This document shows, one piece after another, positions 42,001 through 54,167 of a stretch of 64,000 nt of DNA. The notes below the pieces were generated by a model, which did no database searches, had not been told where the DNA came from, and saw nothing but the letters and a program-made list of their open reading frames with translations. Positions within the stretch are counted from its first letter, which is position 1. Each line of letters begins with the position of its first letter. The position numbers were made by a program, and so were the translations under genes. Source of the DNA: Jaapia argillacea MUCL 33604 (taxonomy: Eukaryota > Basidiomycota > Agaricomycetes > Jaapiales > Jaapiaceae); the NCBI GenBank assembly GCA_000697665.1, contig KL197749.1, positions 60,441 to 124,440 of the forward strand. The letters run 5' to 3'.

Positions 42001-43330
42001 AGGGTATCCCGGTCCGAACACTAAAGAACACGGCAGCGAAGAGCGCTTTATCGTAGCTCAGCTAGATGTACCGTGAGGTGTCGTGTACTTCCACTTTATC
42101 TACTCAGGTTCGGCCGACTTCGAATCCATCGATGATGCGGAAGTACACATCACCTCATGTGAATACCTCTCGAATGGAGGAGAATGATATCCTCTTTCTC
42201 CGGCCCTTCCAATTCATACAGACACTCATCCTCTCTCGAACATCAAGGCCGAGCCTCCCTCCGTAAGAGCACTAATAGTCCAGTTCGATCTTGTTCAAAG
42301 ACCGATCAACTGCTTAATCCCGCTGTCCTGGGCTGCTGTTATCCTCTATATTTCCATCTGGAACCTCACGATAACCCTTGCTTCTCCCTCTGTCGTGTGC
42401 GAAAGTACGCTACTTGGCCTCGAAACCGACATCTGGACCTGCCGTCACTGCTGGACACGCACCAAATTTTCGAACCCGGGTCTTTTTTCAAATGTACCAA
42501 AAAACATCGACATCGATGAATCGATACGCGGGAAGCGTTCCCAACAACCTGAGCACGGACCTCACCGCTATCGTCTTCACAACTGCCGCCTCTCGTACAT
42601 CGCCCATCTGTTTACCCTTGGTTCCAGTGACTTGGGAGACATCGGTTCACCCGCCACGTACTCGAGGACCACCCTAGACTCTGTCTTCCTGAGTGGCCTC
42701 GTATTCTTCTCAAGAACCATTTTGTGCTCCTGGAGGTAATATTGCTGAAGGACGTCTATACACCTTTCGATCCGAAGAGATCTTCTACCCAGTATGTCTG
42801 GTACTTGAACTGTACTTACCTACACCCCCAGGACTGGAACTATTGCGCGAATCAATCGCCCAGTCTTCGACACCATCACCGGTCTACCTACGGAACTTGC
42901 TATCCACTTGCTTCGGGGCCAAGAACGAGATCGCTTTGAACAGCAGATCCTCATGCGAAGGGCCCCAAACGCGTTCGCCAATCCATAGTTTTCCCATCCA
43001 CGTTTTATTCCACATATTTGCATTACTGGTCTCCGTCGTTTCCCTAACAAGTACATCTAGTTAGTCTGGGCGCATGTGTGTCATCATTGGAGGGAACTGT
43101 GCGTCCCTACGCCTATGGGACGACATCCTTGTCCACCCATTACGTATATACATTTTTCGTGAAGTCGACGGTCCCCCAAAGATCTTAGCAGGCTCGCCGA
43201 TCTACCCATACTCACTGATCGCGAAGGAATCAGACTGTCTAATGAACGAACAATGATCATGACATTTGTCCAAATACCCCATCCCTTCATCGACGCAAGA
43301 GCGATCGGACGAAACGCCAACTTGTCCACA
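42001..43330 (+). pseudogene. Unassigned decayed coding remnants
   Basis: Several plus-strand pieces in different frames look protein-like: CESTLLGLETDIWTCRHCWT near 42400; ITGLPTELAIHLLRGQERDR and FEQQILMRRAPNAFANP near 42880-42990; and FVQIPHPFIDARAIGRNANL near 43270. The first vaguely resembles the GxxTDIWSxGC element of SRPK-type kinases, with NIKAEPPSVRALIVQFD a little upstream. The run of stops between pieces and the lack of a catalytic loop argue against a working gene. No assignment is made. Confidence 0.3.
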
Positions 43331-43565
43331 ATCTAATTAGAAACCTCTAAACTAACACAAACCAACACCGAGCCTGGTATACTAGCAAGTATCCATAAAA
43401 GCGACCGTCAATGAGAAAAGAATGAAATATGTATCACAGTAGTTAGGGTGGGGGTCCGGGAAGTAGTAGAGACAGTGATTTACAATCCAAGAAAGGATCC
43501 AGTAGCGGAAGGCCACAAAATCCTCGACGAAAGCGACTGCAGTTTAACCTCTCGACGAGAGCAAA

Positions 43566-44921
43566 CTAAAGCCCTCGCTTGGCAGGAGTCGACCTCTTAG
43601 CAGGTTTCTTCCCCTTCTTCTTGTTCGAAGTTTTCTTCGCCTTGACGCACTTGTCTCCTTTCTTTGATTTGACGAAGCCTGGTCGGCATTGGACTGTTGT
43701 GTCGGTTTGTTAGATAGGGCGTAAAGAGGAGGAAAGGAGAAACAAATCGAGATGGGAATGAACGACTTACGGATCTCGCATTTCCCCTCAACACAAGCGA
43801 CATCATCCACATTCCTGATAGCCGTACAATCCCTTCCACCATCTTCGCTCGTAGCGCCATTTCGTGGGTCATCAACACATCCACCGCAGGACCTAAGTAA
43901 ACATTCCCAATAATCAGCTCACCGACATACGGCGTGAACGAAAAGAAGTAAACAATGTACTCACTCGAGGTCGTTCAAGATATCAACACATTCATAACGA
44001 GTGAGGAGAGCTTGACCATCTCTAGCCATAGCACCTCTCCAAACCGGACATTGTTTATGTCCAACTTTGGCGCATACATCTCGTTTAACGGGGACGTCAC
44101 GTTTACGTGTCGAGGGCGACGAGCCACCAGTATTGGCTAAATCCGACAGGTCAATAAAAGTTCATCCAAGATAGGAGCAAAGAAGCGTACGGCAGGTGGT
44201 TCCACTCTCAGAACAAGTACCCAAAGCACCTGAGGCAGCGATACATTGGTTTGAAGAAGTAGATTGGACGGGAGAGTATCCTTGCGGAAAAGCCCCCTTA
44301 CTGGGACATTTCTGACACTGAGTCTGTCCTACTTGTCCCTACAAACCTCAAACCATCAGCGTCCCCCCCCACCAAAAACAAAAACATGCGACTCACATTA
44401 TACCACCCAGCACAACAATTACAACAAGCCGTAGCCCCACTGGCACTGCTAAACGTCCCAGCCGGACATTGCGGACAATCCTGTGTAGCACCTGGGGTAT
44501 TACTATACCTACCGGGCTCACAAGGTGTAGGAGCCCCATTGGTGTTGCTGCTGCAGTAAGTGCCGACGGGACAGATCGTGCATGAGGACGATTTGGCGGG
44601 GGAGTAGTAGCCTTGACCACATTGGGTTTCGGAGGTCGCGCCGGGGCCGGTGGCGTACCAACCTGCTTGAGCGTTGGTGCAGGAGTGGGCGCCGGATACT
44701 GGGTTGAGGGGGAGGTTAGTGGTGAGGGGAGGGAGAGGGGGAGAGGGGGACATACGGCTTGAGTATGTTCCCGGAGCACAGGGGGTACAAGGTGTGTTCC
44801 CGTTATTGGAATATTGACCAGGAGGGCACGCAGTAGGGGGCGCAGCTGCTACTTGGGCCGTTAGGGAGAGCAAGACCAAGGCAGCAAGGCCTGTTAACGA
44901 CGAAGAGCGGAAGGAAATCAT
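43566..44921 (-). CDS. Secreted PriA/CPL1-like cysteine-rich protein, copy 1
   Basis: Start MISFRSSSLTGLAALVLLSL (ATG 44921) is a clear signal peptide ending TAQVAAAPP. Ephrin-receptor/GCC2-GCC3-like Cys repeats follow (PPGQYSNNGNTPCTPCAPGT, ETQCGQGYYSPAKSSSCTIC, PVGTYCSSNTNGAPTPC, CPQCPAGTFSSASGATACC). The C-terminal exons hold a CPL1-like domain: KRDVCAKVGHKQCPVWRG, YECVDILNDLESCGGCVDDP, GGRDCTAIRNVDDVACVEGK and CEI. The tail is strongly basic (KGDKCVKAKKTSNKKKGKK...). The second domain type is found in Lentinula PriA and Cryptococcus Cpl1. The protein is exported, and roles in development or the cell surface are inferred from the family only. A close paralogue is at 54430-55807. Introns of about 55-60 bp split it. 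Confidence 0.85.
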
Positions 44922-46133
44922 CGCAGTGGTTCGGTCGTTGAAGAAAGGGGGGTGAAAGACAGGACGCCAAAGGCAAGAAAACACGAACGGCAGTTCGCTT
45001 TTCGATTTTATTGAAAACCCTTGTCCTTAGTCGGACATCGCTAAATAGGTCGTACCTGAAACCCAGATTTTGGACCGCGCTATTTCTCCGGTCGGACTGG
45101 TGGGCGGTCAGGGGAACCAATCACAGGCACCCCCAGGGGACGGCGGTATGATCCTCGTTCAAGTTGAAAAAGGCTGGCCAACGGCACCCAAGTCGGGGAT
45201 TAATCGATTACGGCCTCAGGCTAACAGTACGTGCAGCGTGGACCTACGAGCGCCAATCTCTGATCATATCAACGCTTCCTATTCCATAGACGAAAAAAAC
45301 TCACATTTGATATCCTCGTCTGGACTATCCTCTCCTCTTCAAGTTCACCGCAAGCTTCAAGAGTAGCCAAAACACCCAAGTACTTACAGTACGTATTCGT
45401 TCCATTATACTTGGGCTCAGGGACACCCTGCATTTTGACAGGTGTCAACGGCGAGTATTGTGGCACACAAGTGTTCATTTTGAGTTTGACATTTCTGACA
45501 AGGCACGGGAATCGTTGTCGTCAAGGAGACGTGGTATGCTGTGGCTGTGTAGATAAATGGAGCGTATCCCGCGGGATGCCGCGACGCCGAGCCCCGCTCC
45601 TCGGCGAAGGTGGTTCACTCGCAGATATAGTCATCATCCTTTGGCAGACCTGAGTTCTGTCCTGTATCGGGAAAAATATCCAGTGGCTTGGGATGGTATG
45701 GACGGTCTACACCATCGCATACTACATCATACCACCTCGCGATTTCTCTGATCTGAGTGATCCCCAACGAACAGGGATAAGTTTGCGTGAAGACAATCGA
45801 GGGCACCTACCGATCACCACACCAACCCCAAATTCACTCTTACACTGATCATATCCAAGAATCCACATCGATATCGCCCGTACAATCCCATATCATTACA
45901 TTACTCTATCCCAAACCAGATTACCGTAAAACCAATAAAAGAGCAATAATACCAAACTTCCCAAGAACCAAGCAGCGTGTACAAGAAACGACAGAACGAT
46001 GCCAGCAACGAAAGGATCGGTAAACGACAACGAAAGGAAGGATCGGTATAACGAACAACGAAACCGAGTTGGGGGGGGGGGGGTTTGAACGAATGTGATG
46101 GTACAACTACAATGTTTTCGATGTAAAGGAGGA
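44922..46133. other. Intergenic region with an unresolved minus-strand frame
   Basis: A minus-strand frame near 45269-45480 (MNTCVPQYSPLTPVKMQGVP) and another near 45615-45806 are short. An alternative frame there carries spaced Cys (PCQKCQTQNEHLCATILAVD, TCQNAGCP), which might be an exon of a small secreted protein, but no complete model could be built. A 13-base G run near 46070-46083 is a simple repeat. The GT90 stop lies at 46134. Confidence 0.35.
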
Positions 46134-48851
46134 TCATAAACCCTCAGGATACCAAGTCATCTCCTCCCTATCCAAACTCATAACCCTCGCATACTCCAAC
46201 ACCAACCTGCTCAACCCCACCCAAGCGTCAGCCCGAGTCCACCCACACATTCAAAAGAAAAACGCACCGATACATATAAGCAGTCAAATCCTCCCTCCTC
46301 CAAAAACTCCTACTCCACTCCCTCCCCGCCCCCGCAATCTTCTTCGCAAGTTCATCATGAGCCCCCACACCATTCAGATCTCCCCTGAAAAAGATGAGTG
46401 AATCGTATAGGTCTGAGAAATCGATTTGGATGGGGACGTAGTGGACCCATGGTTGGACTCTGTCTTGGAACCTATTTTGCGGGTGAGAACGGAGAGGAGG
46501 GAGAGGGAGAAGGAAGGGGGGGACGAACCATTCGCGATAGATTGTTGATTTAAAGATTAGAGAATTGGAAGTGATGAGTCTCTTATACCGACTCGACCAT
46601 CCATTCCCATCAACCTAAAAACCCAATCAATCAACCAATCAACCAATCAACCTCCCCTCCCTTCTCCACCCCCAAAAGCAAAGACGACTCACATCCATAA
46701 CATACTTATACCTCCCAGCAGCTTTAACACTCATCTTCCCCTTCCACTCAAAAAGCTCTTTCAAAACCTCACAAATAGCAGGTTCACAACTAATAGGTTC
46801 CCCCGCAAACCCCACATCCATCAACCCCGGATTCACCCACTTCTTCTTCAACTCAACTTCCTCTCCAACCCTCGTCCAATTCCCTTCTTCCTCTCCCGGC
46901 GACCTCAACACCTTCACAGACCCCAGTTTATCATTAGTCGCCTCAACCAACCTCTCCCTATGAGAAGCCCACCAATCATGATCGCCTCCATGCCAAATAC
47001 CAGTATTACTCCCCCTCCAAAGCAGTCTCTCCTCATCCTTCTCTTCCCACTCCACATACTCCTCCCCGTCAACCCAATTACCAGGCGTAGGAACACTCAT
47101 ATCATAATGCAACTCAGTCCTACAATACGAGAATTGGGGGAAGAGAGTGCCTTCGGGGTACGGACCGAGTTTATGCGAGATGAATTGACCGTGGAGGTGG
47201 AAATGGGTTGGGTGGAGACATGGGTCCATTGTTAGTGCGTGGTTGTGGATGAAGGTTTTGTGGGGGGAGGTGGGACGGTGGACGTATAGTTTGGAAGGAG
47301 AACGACGGGCGGGGGAGTTGGGTGGGCAAGCTGATAACCAACCTACTGAACTTGCAGGTGCCGGCTCTGAAATATCGATATCTACACCCAAAAAAACAAT
47401 GAGGGGGTTAACTCCAGTTCGAGGTGAGGCGAAGGAAGTGGAAGAAAACTCACAAGTTCCAGCCGAAGCAGCTTCAACAGCCTTCCTCATCAACTCCCAA
47501 TTCTTCACCAAATTCGGATTATCATGAGGCGAACCCACAATTCTAAACTCGGGTAACCTCTCCTGCACCTCTTCCAACACCCTAATCAAATCATTCGCCC
47601 CACCTAACAAAAACTCGCTTTGCCCGTCGTCATTGAACGATGTCTTTAGTACGGCTACGGGTGAGGAGGGGGACGATTTGCCTAGGACGTAGGTGTCTTT
47701 ATGGTTCTCCCAGGCTGTTGCTAGGGTGTTTAGGTCTGAAGGGTTTATACCCCAGAACGGCTCGAGGTCGGTATAGATCTGGTCGTATTCGTCGGGGAGT
47801 TGGACGTTATTCCTTTCCACATATTCCCACCTTGTCAACAACAAAAACCGAAATCAATGATACGTTCACCACCAAACGCCTGCCACGCAAAAAGACATAC
47901 CAAGCATCAAACCCTTTAGGCGGGTACCTCCCATACCTCCTCCTATACTCCTTAACAGCCCCTTCGAGAGTCGTACTAGCTCTCCTCAACTTGGCTTCCC
48001 AAGCTTCTTGGCCTTTTTGGATCAGCTCGAAGATGGGGTGGGGACCGGAGGGGTTGACGGATAAGAGACCATTTGGTTTGTATTCGTGTTTTTGGAGGGG
48101 GAGGGGGTGGTGTTGAGGAGGAGGAGGAGGGGCGTGTTGGAAGGGAGGAGGGGGTTGGAGGGGAGGAGAAGCGTAGAAAGCTTGTTGTTGGCGGGCGAAA
48201 AGCGGGGGGGATGGGTCTTGGATTTCTTCAACTTCGATTAGTTGAGGATCTTGTGGCGGCGGCGGCGCTGCCGCCGCGCGTACGGGGTGAATTGGAGGGT
48301 CGTCGATGGGTGGTACGGCTTTTGGTTCCTCTACTTCTGTCTCCTCGTCTTCTTCATCGTCGTCGTCGGAATCATCGTAGGTGTTCCGATGATAGGGAGG
48401 TGTGAGCTCTTCTGGTCTAGCAACGATCCTGTCTCGTAGTTTCTTCAACTTTAATCGATCGAAATGCGTCAGACCTCTCTGTCTCGCCACCGGTCCTTTC
48501 ACCGCTACAAAAACAAAAACTGATCAGCCGCCATACCATCCACCCATTAAAAAAAGAACACATACGAGGCGTCTTCCGAACAGCCCAACTCTCATTCTTC
48601 TCCGTAACGGCAGGATCAATTTTCCGAACAGCCGGCACCAAATGTTGATAAGCCATCCACGAACAAACAAAGAACAGGGCGAGAGGCCATAACGCGTATA
48701 GCCTTCGGTATTTGCGGGTGTAGTATGCTTGGGAGGAACGTGGGGGGTGTATCATGGTAGCTCCCCGATGGTGGGATTGGAATTTTGAGCGGAGTCGGTG
48801 AATTTGGAAGGCTGGGGAGGATGGCGTTAGTTGGGAGGGGGGGAGAGACAT
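46134..48851 (-). CDS. Glycosyltransferase family 90 (CAP10-type), type II membrane protein
   Basis: The N-terminal exon (MSLPPSQLTPSSPAFQIHRL) contains one membrane anchor, LYALWPLALFFVCSWMAYQH, preceded by a basic cytosolic part. The next exon is acidic, then Pro/Gln-rich (about 60 residues with PPPPFQHAPPPPPQHHPLPL), a stalk of unusual composition. The luminal catalytic part follows: RRYGRYPPKGFDAWYVF, WEYVERNNVQLPDEYDQIYT, LEPFWGINPSDL, IWHGGDHDWWASHRERL, DVGFAGEPISC, KAAGRYKYVMDV, then WSSRYKRLITSNSLIFKSTI and YREWFQDRVQPWVHYVPIQI, ending EEMTWYPEGL. GT90 enzymes include Cryptococcus Cxt1 and Cap10, which add xylose or similar sugars to capsule or glycolipid. The donor here is not known. 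Introns lie between each of these blocks. Confidence 0.87.
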
Positions 48852-49368
48852 TGTGGAGGGGAGAGGGACTAACGGGGAGGTGGAGGCAATAAGTATTGAA
48901 TACGGACGGCACTGTCAAACCTGTTGACGGGCACGGAAAGGACCTGGAAGAAGGGAGTTAGATGAATGGACCGGGATTGTCGTCGAGGCCGACTTGTACC
49001 GCACCTACTGTCCTCAATCACACGTCAACTTCAACACTTCACAATTAATCAAGTCACCCGCTTTTCCTGTCTACTTTCCTCAAGGAATGTGACGCGTATA
49101 TGCAAAGAATGTGTGCGATACAGAAAAGACAGACGAAGAGAACACAATCACACAATCACAGAACAAGGCACACCGCACTAACAGTTTTCAAAACTAACAA
49201 TGTCGGGTGCCTGATTGGAAGCCTTCTATAATAATAACTCACTTCAATCAAATCGCCTAAATTGGTTCTTACATTCTTGCCAGAGAGGTCTCCGCAGGAC
49301 CTTCTCGTGGACCATGCGCCGATCCTATGATGGACCCAAGATAACAACGCCTCAACGACCCACCGAAA
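48852..49368. promoter_or_regulatory. Shared upstream region of GT90 and the PNPOx-like gene
   Basis: About 515 bp between two divergent genes. No further coding exon was found. It includes AATTAATCAAG and a repeated CACAATCACACAATCACAGA word near 49143 but no site that can be named. Confidence 0.4.
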
Positions 49369-50353
49369 ATGGGCAAATTCTTCACCTCAATCCCCCCCGA
49401 CGTCCTACCCTGGATCGCCCAGCAACAATGTTTCTGGGTCTCCACAGCCCCCCTCTCCCCATCCGGCCACGTCAACCTCTCCCCGAAAGGCATCCGTGAC
49501 TGTTTTCATGTCATCGATGAGAACACAGTCTGGTATGAGGATCTAACCGGTAGCGGTTCGTACTTTCCTTCAATTGGAAACGTTTGAGTTTGTGTGGATG
49601 ACGATGGGTGGACTTGTGTAGGGAACGAGACTATCTCGCATTTGAAAGAGAATGGGAGGATTACGATCATGTTTAGCGCTTTCGAAGGTCCACCCCGGAT
49701 CCTCCGCTTATTCGGCCGAGGTAAGGCCTCCTCACCCTCACCCCCCACTCTACCGCCCTCTCAACTGTGTGGTATAATGTAGGAACGGTACACGAATTCG
49801 GCACAGAAGAGTACAACACCCTCATCCCTCCTCAAAAGCGTAAACCAGGTTCTCGAGCAGCGATTGTCATCAACGTCTACAAAGTTGGCACCGTACGTCC
49901 CCTCCTTCCCCTTCCTCCCCCCCATCTACTAACCCGTCGTGTCAGAGTTGCGGCTACGCAGTCCCATACTACCAATTCCTCTCCCACCGGTCCACCCTCC
50001 ACACCTTTTTCGCCCACAAAGAATCCCTTGACCGCGCCTCTTCCCTCCTCGACGCCTCCCAAAATGAACCAGACTCATCCGCACTTAAATCCACCAACGG
50101 CTTAAAAGCTTACTGGCAAGAAAAGAATTCAACCAGTTTAGATGGCTTACCTGGGATAGAACTAGGTCCTCTATCGGAGGAGGTGCCTGTTAGTGATGAG
50201 AGTTGGAGGGTCGATCCCGGGATGAGTGAGAGGGGGAAGAAGGTTAGGGAGACCGGGGTGAAGGAGGGAGATAGGAAGAGGTTGGTAGGAGCCTTTTTGG
50301 GTGGGGTGTTTTGTACCCTTGTTTGTATCAAAGTTTGGAATTCGAGGATGTGA
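49369..50353 (+). CDS. Pyridoxamine 5'-phosphate oxidase-like flavoprotein
   Basis: Start MGKFFTSIPPDVLPWIAQQQ, then CFWVSTAPLSPSGHVNLSPK (the FMN-binding split-barrel strand), an exon end at SGSYFPSIGN, and, after an intron, NETISHLKENGRITIMFSAF with EGPPRILRLFGRG. Next come TVHEFGTEEYNTLIPPQKRK, PGSRAAIVINVYKV and CGYAVPYYQFLSHRSTLHTF. The C-terminal exon has acidic stretches and ends in a hydrophobic segment LVGAFLGGVFCTLVCIKVW, so it is tail-anchored. The split-barrel family reduces or oxidises small substrates with FMN or heme. The true reaction is unknown and it is not a PdxH orthologue. The tail anchor is uncommon in this family but occurs in fungi. Confidence 0.82.
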
Positions 50354-51080
50354 GGGTTTCGGTTTGTGATTTGGGACTGGGTGTAGGCTTGGGAGTGGTT
50401 GTGGACTTGGGAGTGGTTGTATGCGGTTTGGGAGTGTATGTATGCGATTGGAAATTGGGAGAAGGAGGTGTTACGATTAAAAACTGTACAATAAAACATG
50501 TATCAAGCTACTTCTCAACTTTATACTCTCCCGTATCCTGAACATCGTGGAGAACATGAACGCGTGTAGGTATGGGAACGGAAGTCGAGAGTTTCGGAAC
50601 GATGAAGCCAGCCTAGTCTACTCGAATTTGAGTCCGTGCTTTGGTGAGGAGTGGGGTTGGGTTGGGTTTGGGTTTGGGTTTGGGTGGGAATGAATGTCTG
50701 GGGTAGGAGAGCTGGAGATGAGCAAATTGGTATGATTTAGGTGGCGGGTCGATGTGAAGGACAGATCAAAGACTGACCAAAGTTTCGAGCCCCGAATCGG
50801 TGCTTAAAACCATCGCAAACCGCGCCCCGACTTAAATATGTCCCCCCAGCGGATCAAGCTTTCCGAAACCCATATGTTGAGTAGGAATGAGACGAGAACT
50901 AGCAACTTGAATCTAAACCACGCACGAGATAGATCCGTCCAGCAGATGGTGTATCGGAAAAGCCAAACTGAGACGACTTTAGAACTCGAAGAGCAGATCA
51001 AAGAAATGTGCTCACCAAGGGGTTAGTATATCCAAAGGTAACTTATAATAGGCGAAGAGATACATCGTGCAAGGTGATGC
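50354..51080. other. Intergenic region between the flavoprotein and an F-box gene
   Basis: A run GGGTTGGGTTTGGGTTTGGG lies near 50655-50690 and is a simple GGGTTT repeat. It is not a telomere: the unit is irregular and the run is only about 35 bp. Around 50860-51030 there is a gene-free, moderately AT-rich stretch. Genes on both sides converge here. Confidence 0.5.
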
Positions 51081-52730
51081 TCACTCCTCAACAACCGGCA
51101 ACTCATTCGCCGCAAAAGAAACCGCCGAAACGAACTCTGCACAAAACTCGTAACAACGCGACACCAACTCTGGCCTCACTTTCCCCAGCACCCTAAGATT
51201 GGTCAACGCACTCCCTTCCGAAGCTCGATACGTGAAGCACGATTTCCACGATTCCAATAAAGGCAGGATGATATTGGCTGGTGCGTTCGGATGCACCGTC
51301 CCCGCGAACGTATGCAACCGTGGGCATACGACCTCTCCCGACTCGAGTGACCCACCACGAGAACGAAGGCGAAGAGCCGAAAGTGGATTTTTCTCGAAAC
51401 AATTCCGGATTTCCAAACTCGTAAGCCCCGGTAGACCAGAAAACACATCATGCCAATCTTCAATTGAAGAGGTCCGATTGTTAACGACGCTCAACATCTC
51501 CAGGTTATGAAACGATACGTTGGTTTTACCGATGTTGGAGAAAATGTGGGTTGTGCTTGGACGTTCTGGTGAGGTGAATGAAAGGGAGAGGGATTCGTGA
51601 GATGGCGAACGGGTTGAAGGGTCTCGCCCACCTCGGAGGAGGATCGTATCCTCGGATGATGTGTACTTGTATTGAAGCCAGCGAATGGTAGATAACGTAG
51701 GACCGAGGGTATGACAATCTGGAGGGATGGCGACTTCGAACCCCACCCCCGTTTTCTCCGCTAAGAAGCGGATATTACATGTTCCCGGGATGGATAAATG
51801 GGGTAAGAATTGACCAATGTTGGTATCCTCGTCCGAAAGGAAGAAGGAACGTAAACGCGGTAAATCGATTCTTCGAGTGGGTTCGGTGTGTTGTGGGAGT
51901 GGGGGGATGGCATACGTGAGGCGGAGTCCTTCGAGGAGAGGTGAGTTTCTGAGACATTCGAGGAATTGGGTAGATGTTTCGGGGGATCCTCTGGACTCTT
52001 GTGCGATGGAGAGGTACGTGAGGTTCTTGAATAACGGAGAATCCCATGATACCGTCACAGTATCGAGGATGAGGGACCGCAAGTGAGGTACTTGGTTCCC
52101 AAACAATGTCGAAACGAGGTCTCCCCGCCAACTTGTGGAACAGAGTATCTCTAAAGATTCCAGCTGTGGAGCGGAAAGATTCTCTAAAGAGAGAAGGAGC
52201 TTCCTAAGATCGTTGGAATTGAGGAAAACCTTAAATTTGCCAAGGCGATGGGTAGTGCCGGAGACGATAGAAGCGAGGAGGTCCTGATGCGACTTATCGG
52301 AAACTCCTTCGTGGGAGACTATGCGCAAGTCCAGAGAGGTATTCTGTGAACGTTCAAGAAACGCCCGAGTCCACCTCAAATCTCGTAAATCGACATCGAT
52401 CGTCGTCCAAAGGGTAGGGGTATTAAGGGCAAGTTCGCGCCAATAGTGACAGACATGTGTCAATGCCAACCAGCAAACGCTAGGGCGGACGTCCTCAACT
52501 GTCCTTGGATACCATGTCTCTGCTACAATGCTGAATATCTCGAGGACGACCTCGATGGGAAGTCGGTGGATGGGGTTGAATGAGTTCCGCGCTGATCTCA
52601 GGATCGCTACTTGTTTGAGATGCTCTTGCTCCTGAGCTATGAGATATTCGAGAGCTGCTTGTTGAGATAGGCCGACGATGGCATGGTATACTCGTTCTTG
52701 CTCTGATGGATCACGCCTTCCTGGAAAAGT
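51081..52730 (-). CDS. F-box protein with leucine-rich repeats
   Basis: Start and first exon are uncertain. The open frame carries GRRDPSEQERVYHAIVGLSQ (a CTTTTCCAG acceptor precedes it), a helix QAALEYLIAQEQEHLKQVAI, then the F-box NPIHRLPIEVVLEIFSIVAE followed by WLALTHVCHYWRELALNTPT and LWTTIDVDL. LRR-like segments follow (LSAPQLESLEILC, VPHLRSLILDTVTVSWDSP, FHNLEMLSVVNNRTSS, LPGLTSLEIRNC). It ends CAEFVSAVSFAANELPVVEE. It is probably an SCF adaptor with an unknown target. Sequence similarity to the other F-box genes in the window is low outside the box, so it is not part of the duplicated family. It is divergent from the SDR gene, whose ATG lies about 290 bp upstream. Confidence 0.83.
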   Translation of the reverse strand, partial: TFPGRRDPSEQERVYHAIVGLSQQAALEYLIAQEQEHLKQVAILRSARNSFNPIHRLPIEVVLEIFSIVAETWYPRTVEDVRPSVCWLALTHVCHYWRELALNTPTLWTTIDVDLRDLRWTRAFLERSQNTSLDLRIVSHEGVSDKSHQDLLASIVSGTTHRLGKFKVFLNSNDLRKLLLSLENLSAPQLESLEILCSTSWRGDLVSTLFGNQVPHLRSLILDTVTVSWDSPLFKNLTYLSIAQESRGSPETSTQFLECLRNSPLLEGLRLTYAIPPLPQHTEPTRRIDLPRLRSFFLSDEDTNIGQFLPHLSIPGTCNIRFLAEKTGVGFEVAIPPDCHTLGPTLSTIRWLQYKYTSSEDTILLRGGRDPSTRSPSHESLSLSFTSPERPSTTHIFSNIGKTNVSFHNLEMLSVVNNRTSSIEDWHDVFSGLPGLTSLEIRNCFEKNPLSALRLRSRGGSLESGEVVCPRLHTFAGTVHPNAPANIILPLLESWKSCFTYRASEGSALTNLRVLGKVRPELVSRCYEFCAEFVSAVSFAANELPVVEE

Positions 52731-53020
52731 AGGTTGGGATCTAGATCAGCGTTTCTAGGTCAGTGAAGAACCGGGTGGTGGGAAGGAAGATAAATAACAC
52801 AGACGGGTGGGGTGTTCCAGTCATTCCCAGTGGTGTTTATACCGGGTTAAGTACGTTGAAGGCTTGAAGCAAGCCAAAAGGGTGAAGTTCAAGTTCAACA
52901 GACGCGACGGGCCGGATTCCCACCAACAAGTTTCGAGGTCGCGACTTTTCGTGTTGACTTTCTACTATCACCTTCATCTTCAGTTTGTTCCGCCCATCCT
53001 TTGGAACCTTCACGACAACC

Positions 53021-54167
53021 ATGATGTCCACGTTAACGTTAGCTTCGGCAATCGAGTTTGCATCCTCTGAATGGGGTATCCTTCTAGCATTGGGCTTATC
53101 ATTCCCAATTATCGTATCTATCCGCCGGTCGTTGAGACGGTTGCACCGTTCCTCGAGGCTTCCTTCGAACTACGAGCGAGTTCTCATCCTCGGGGCTTCC
53201 AGCGGCATTGGCAGAGCCATTGCTCACCTTTACGCGTCGAGAGGAGCACGAGTGTGTATTGTGTCACGTCGGGAAGATGAATTGAACGCGGTGGTGGAAG
53301 AGTGTAGGAATCTGTCGATGAAGGCTGGGCATGGGGAGTATCAGGCGGGGGGTAGAAGGGTCATCAGCGTCGTCGCAGACTTTTCGGAAACAGACGATAT
53401 GGTTCGCGTCAGGGACTTCCTGGAGACTGGTAAGTTTTTGCTACTCCCCTTATTATGAACTCAGCCTAACTTTCGACAAGAATGGAGAGGTTTAGACACC
53501 TGTCTCGTCGTCGCAGGCGTGTCCGCCTTGAAGCCTTTGATGGCTGTTGCCGGCGTTGAGAATGTGGGACGTTCCTTCAAACCCCCACAAGCCGATGCAG
53601 AGGGCATTCAGAAGACTCTCGATGCCGGTACGTTGGCGGCCAAATGCAACTATCTAGGCCCTCTTGTCTCTGCTGTGACTCTCGTGAGTATCAACTGTTT
53701 TGCGTTATCCTTCGCATTGTTCACTGAACGCCTCGCAGATCCCTCTTCTCTCGACCACGTCGCCCGCCCCGTCTATTCTCCTATTATCCTCCCTTGCAGC
53801 CACCGTCCCAGCACCTACGCGATCGATTTATGCTTCTTCTAAAGCCGCGTCGCTTATGCTCTACGAGTCCCTTGCAATCGAGCACCCTGCCATCCACTGG
53901 TCCTACGTCCTACCTGCAACTGTCGAAGGGGCGTTCCGCTCGTCTGCGGTTGATGGAGGTGAGGTGCGCGAAGCAGATCCCAACATCCGCGGGATCAAGA
54001 GGGAAGCTGTCGCGAAGAGATGTGTTTCGGCCATTGATAATGGCGACAGGATGGTGTACATGCCGTGGTACACTGAGTGGGCGCCTTTCATCTATTGGGT
54101 TTGGCCGGGGTATATCGAGTGGCGGGCCAGCAAGAAGTATCGCTTCGCACCTACTAAAAGTTCTTAG
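53021..54167 (+). CDS. Short-chain dehydrogenase/reductase, membrane-anchored
   Basis: Start MMSTLTLASAIEFASSEWGI at ATG 53021, with a hydrophobic leader GILLALGLSFPIIVSI acting as a signal anchor. Then comes the NAD(P) motif VLILGASSGIGRAIAHLYAS (GxxxGxG), ARVCIVSRREDEL (an Arg after the second strand suggests NADP), and, after an intron, LDTCLVVAGVS. The catalytic region has LLSSLAATVPAPTRS and YASSKAASLMLYESLAIEHP, with Tyr and Lys of YxxxK present and Ser two residues into LSSLA. The C-terminal half carries membrane-type Trp-rich residues (WYTEWAPFIYWVWPGY). It is similar in kind to 11-beta-hydroxysteroid dehydrogenase-like SDRs. The substrate is unknown. Confidence 0.88.

Noticed and set aside
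42040-42140. tRNA-like word GTAGCTCAGCTAGAT
   Set aside because: No acceptor stem, no anticodon arm and no well-placed T-loop; not a tRNA.
42000-43000. SRPK-type kinase gene
   Set aside because: Only one weak LETDIW-like match; no glycine loop, catalytic loop or DFG could be found in any frame, so kept as unassigned remnants.
50640-50700. GGGTTT-like repeat as a possible telomeric tract
   Set aside because: Only about 35 bp, irregular units, inside normal gene space between two intact genes.
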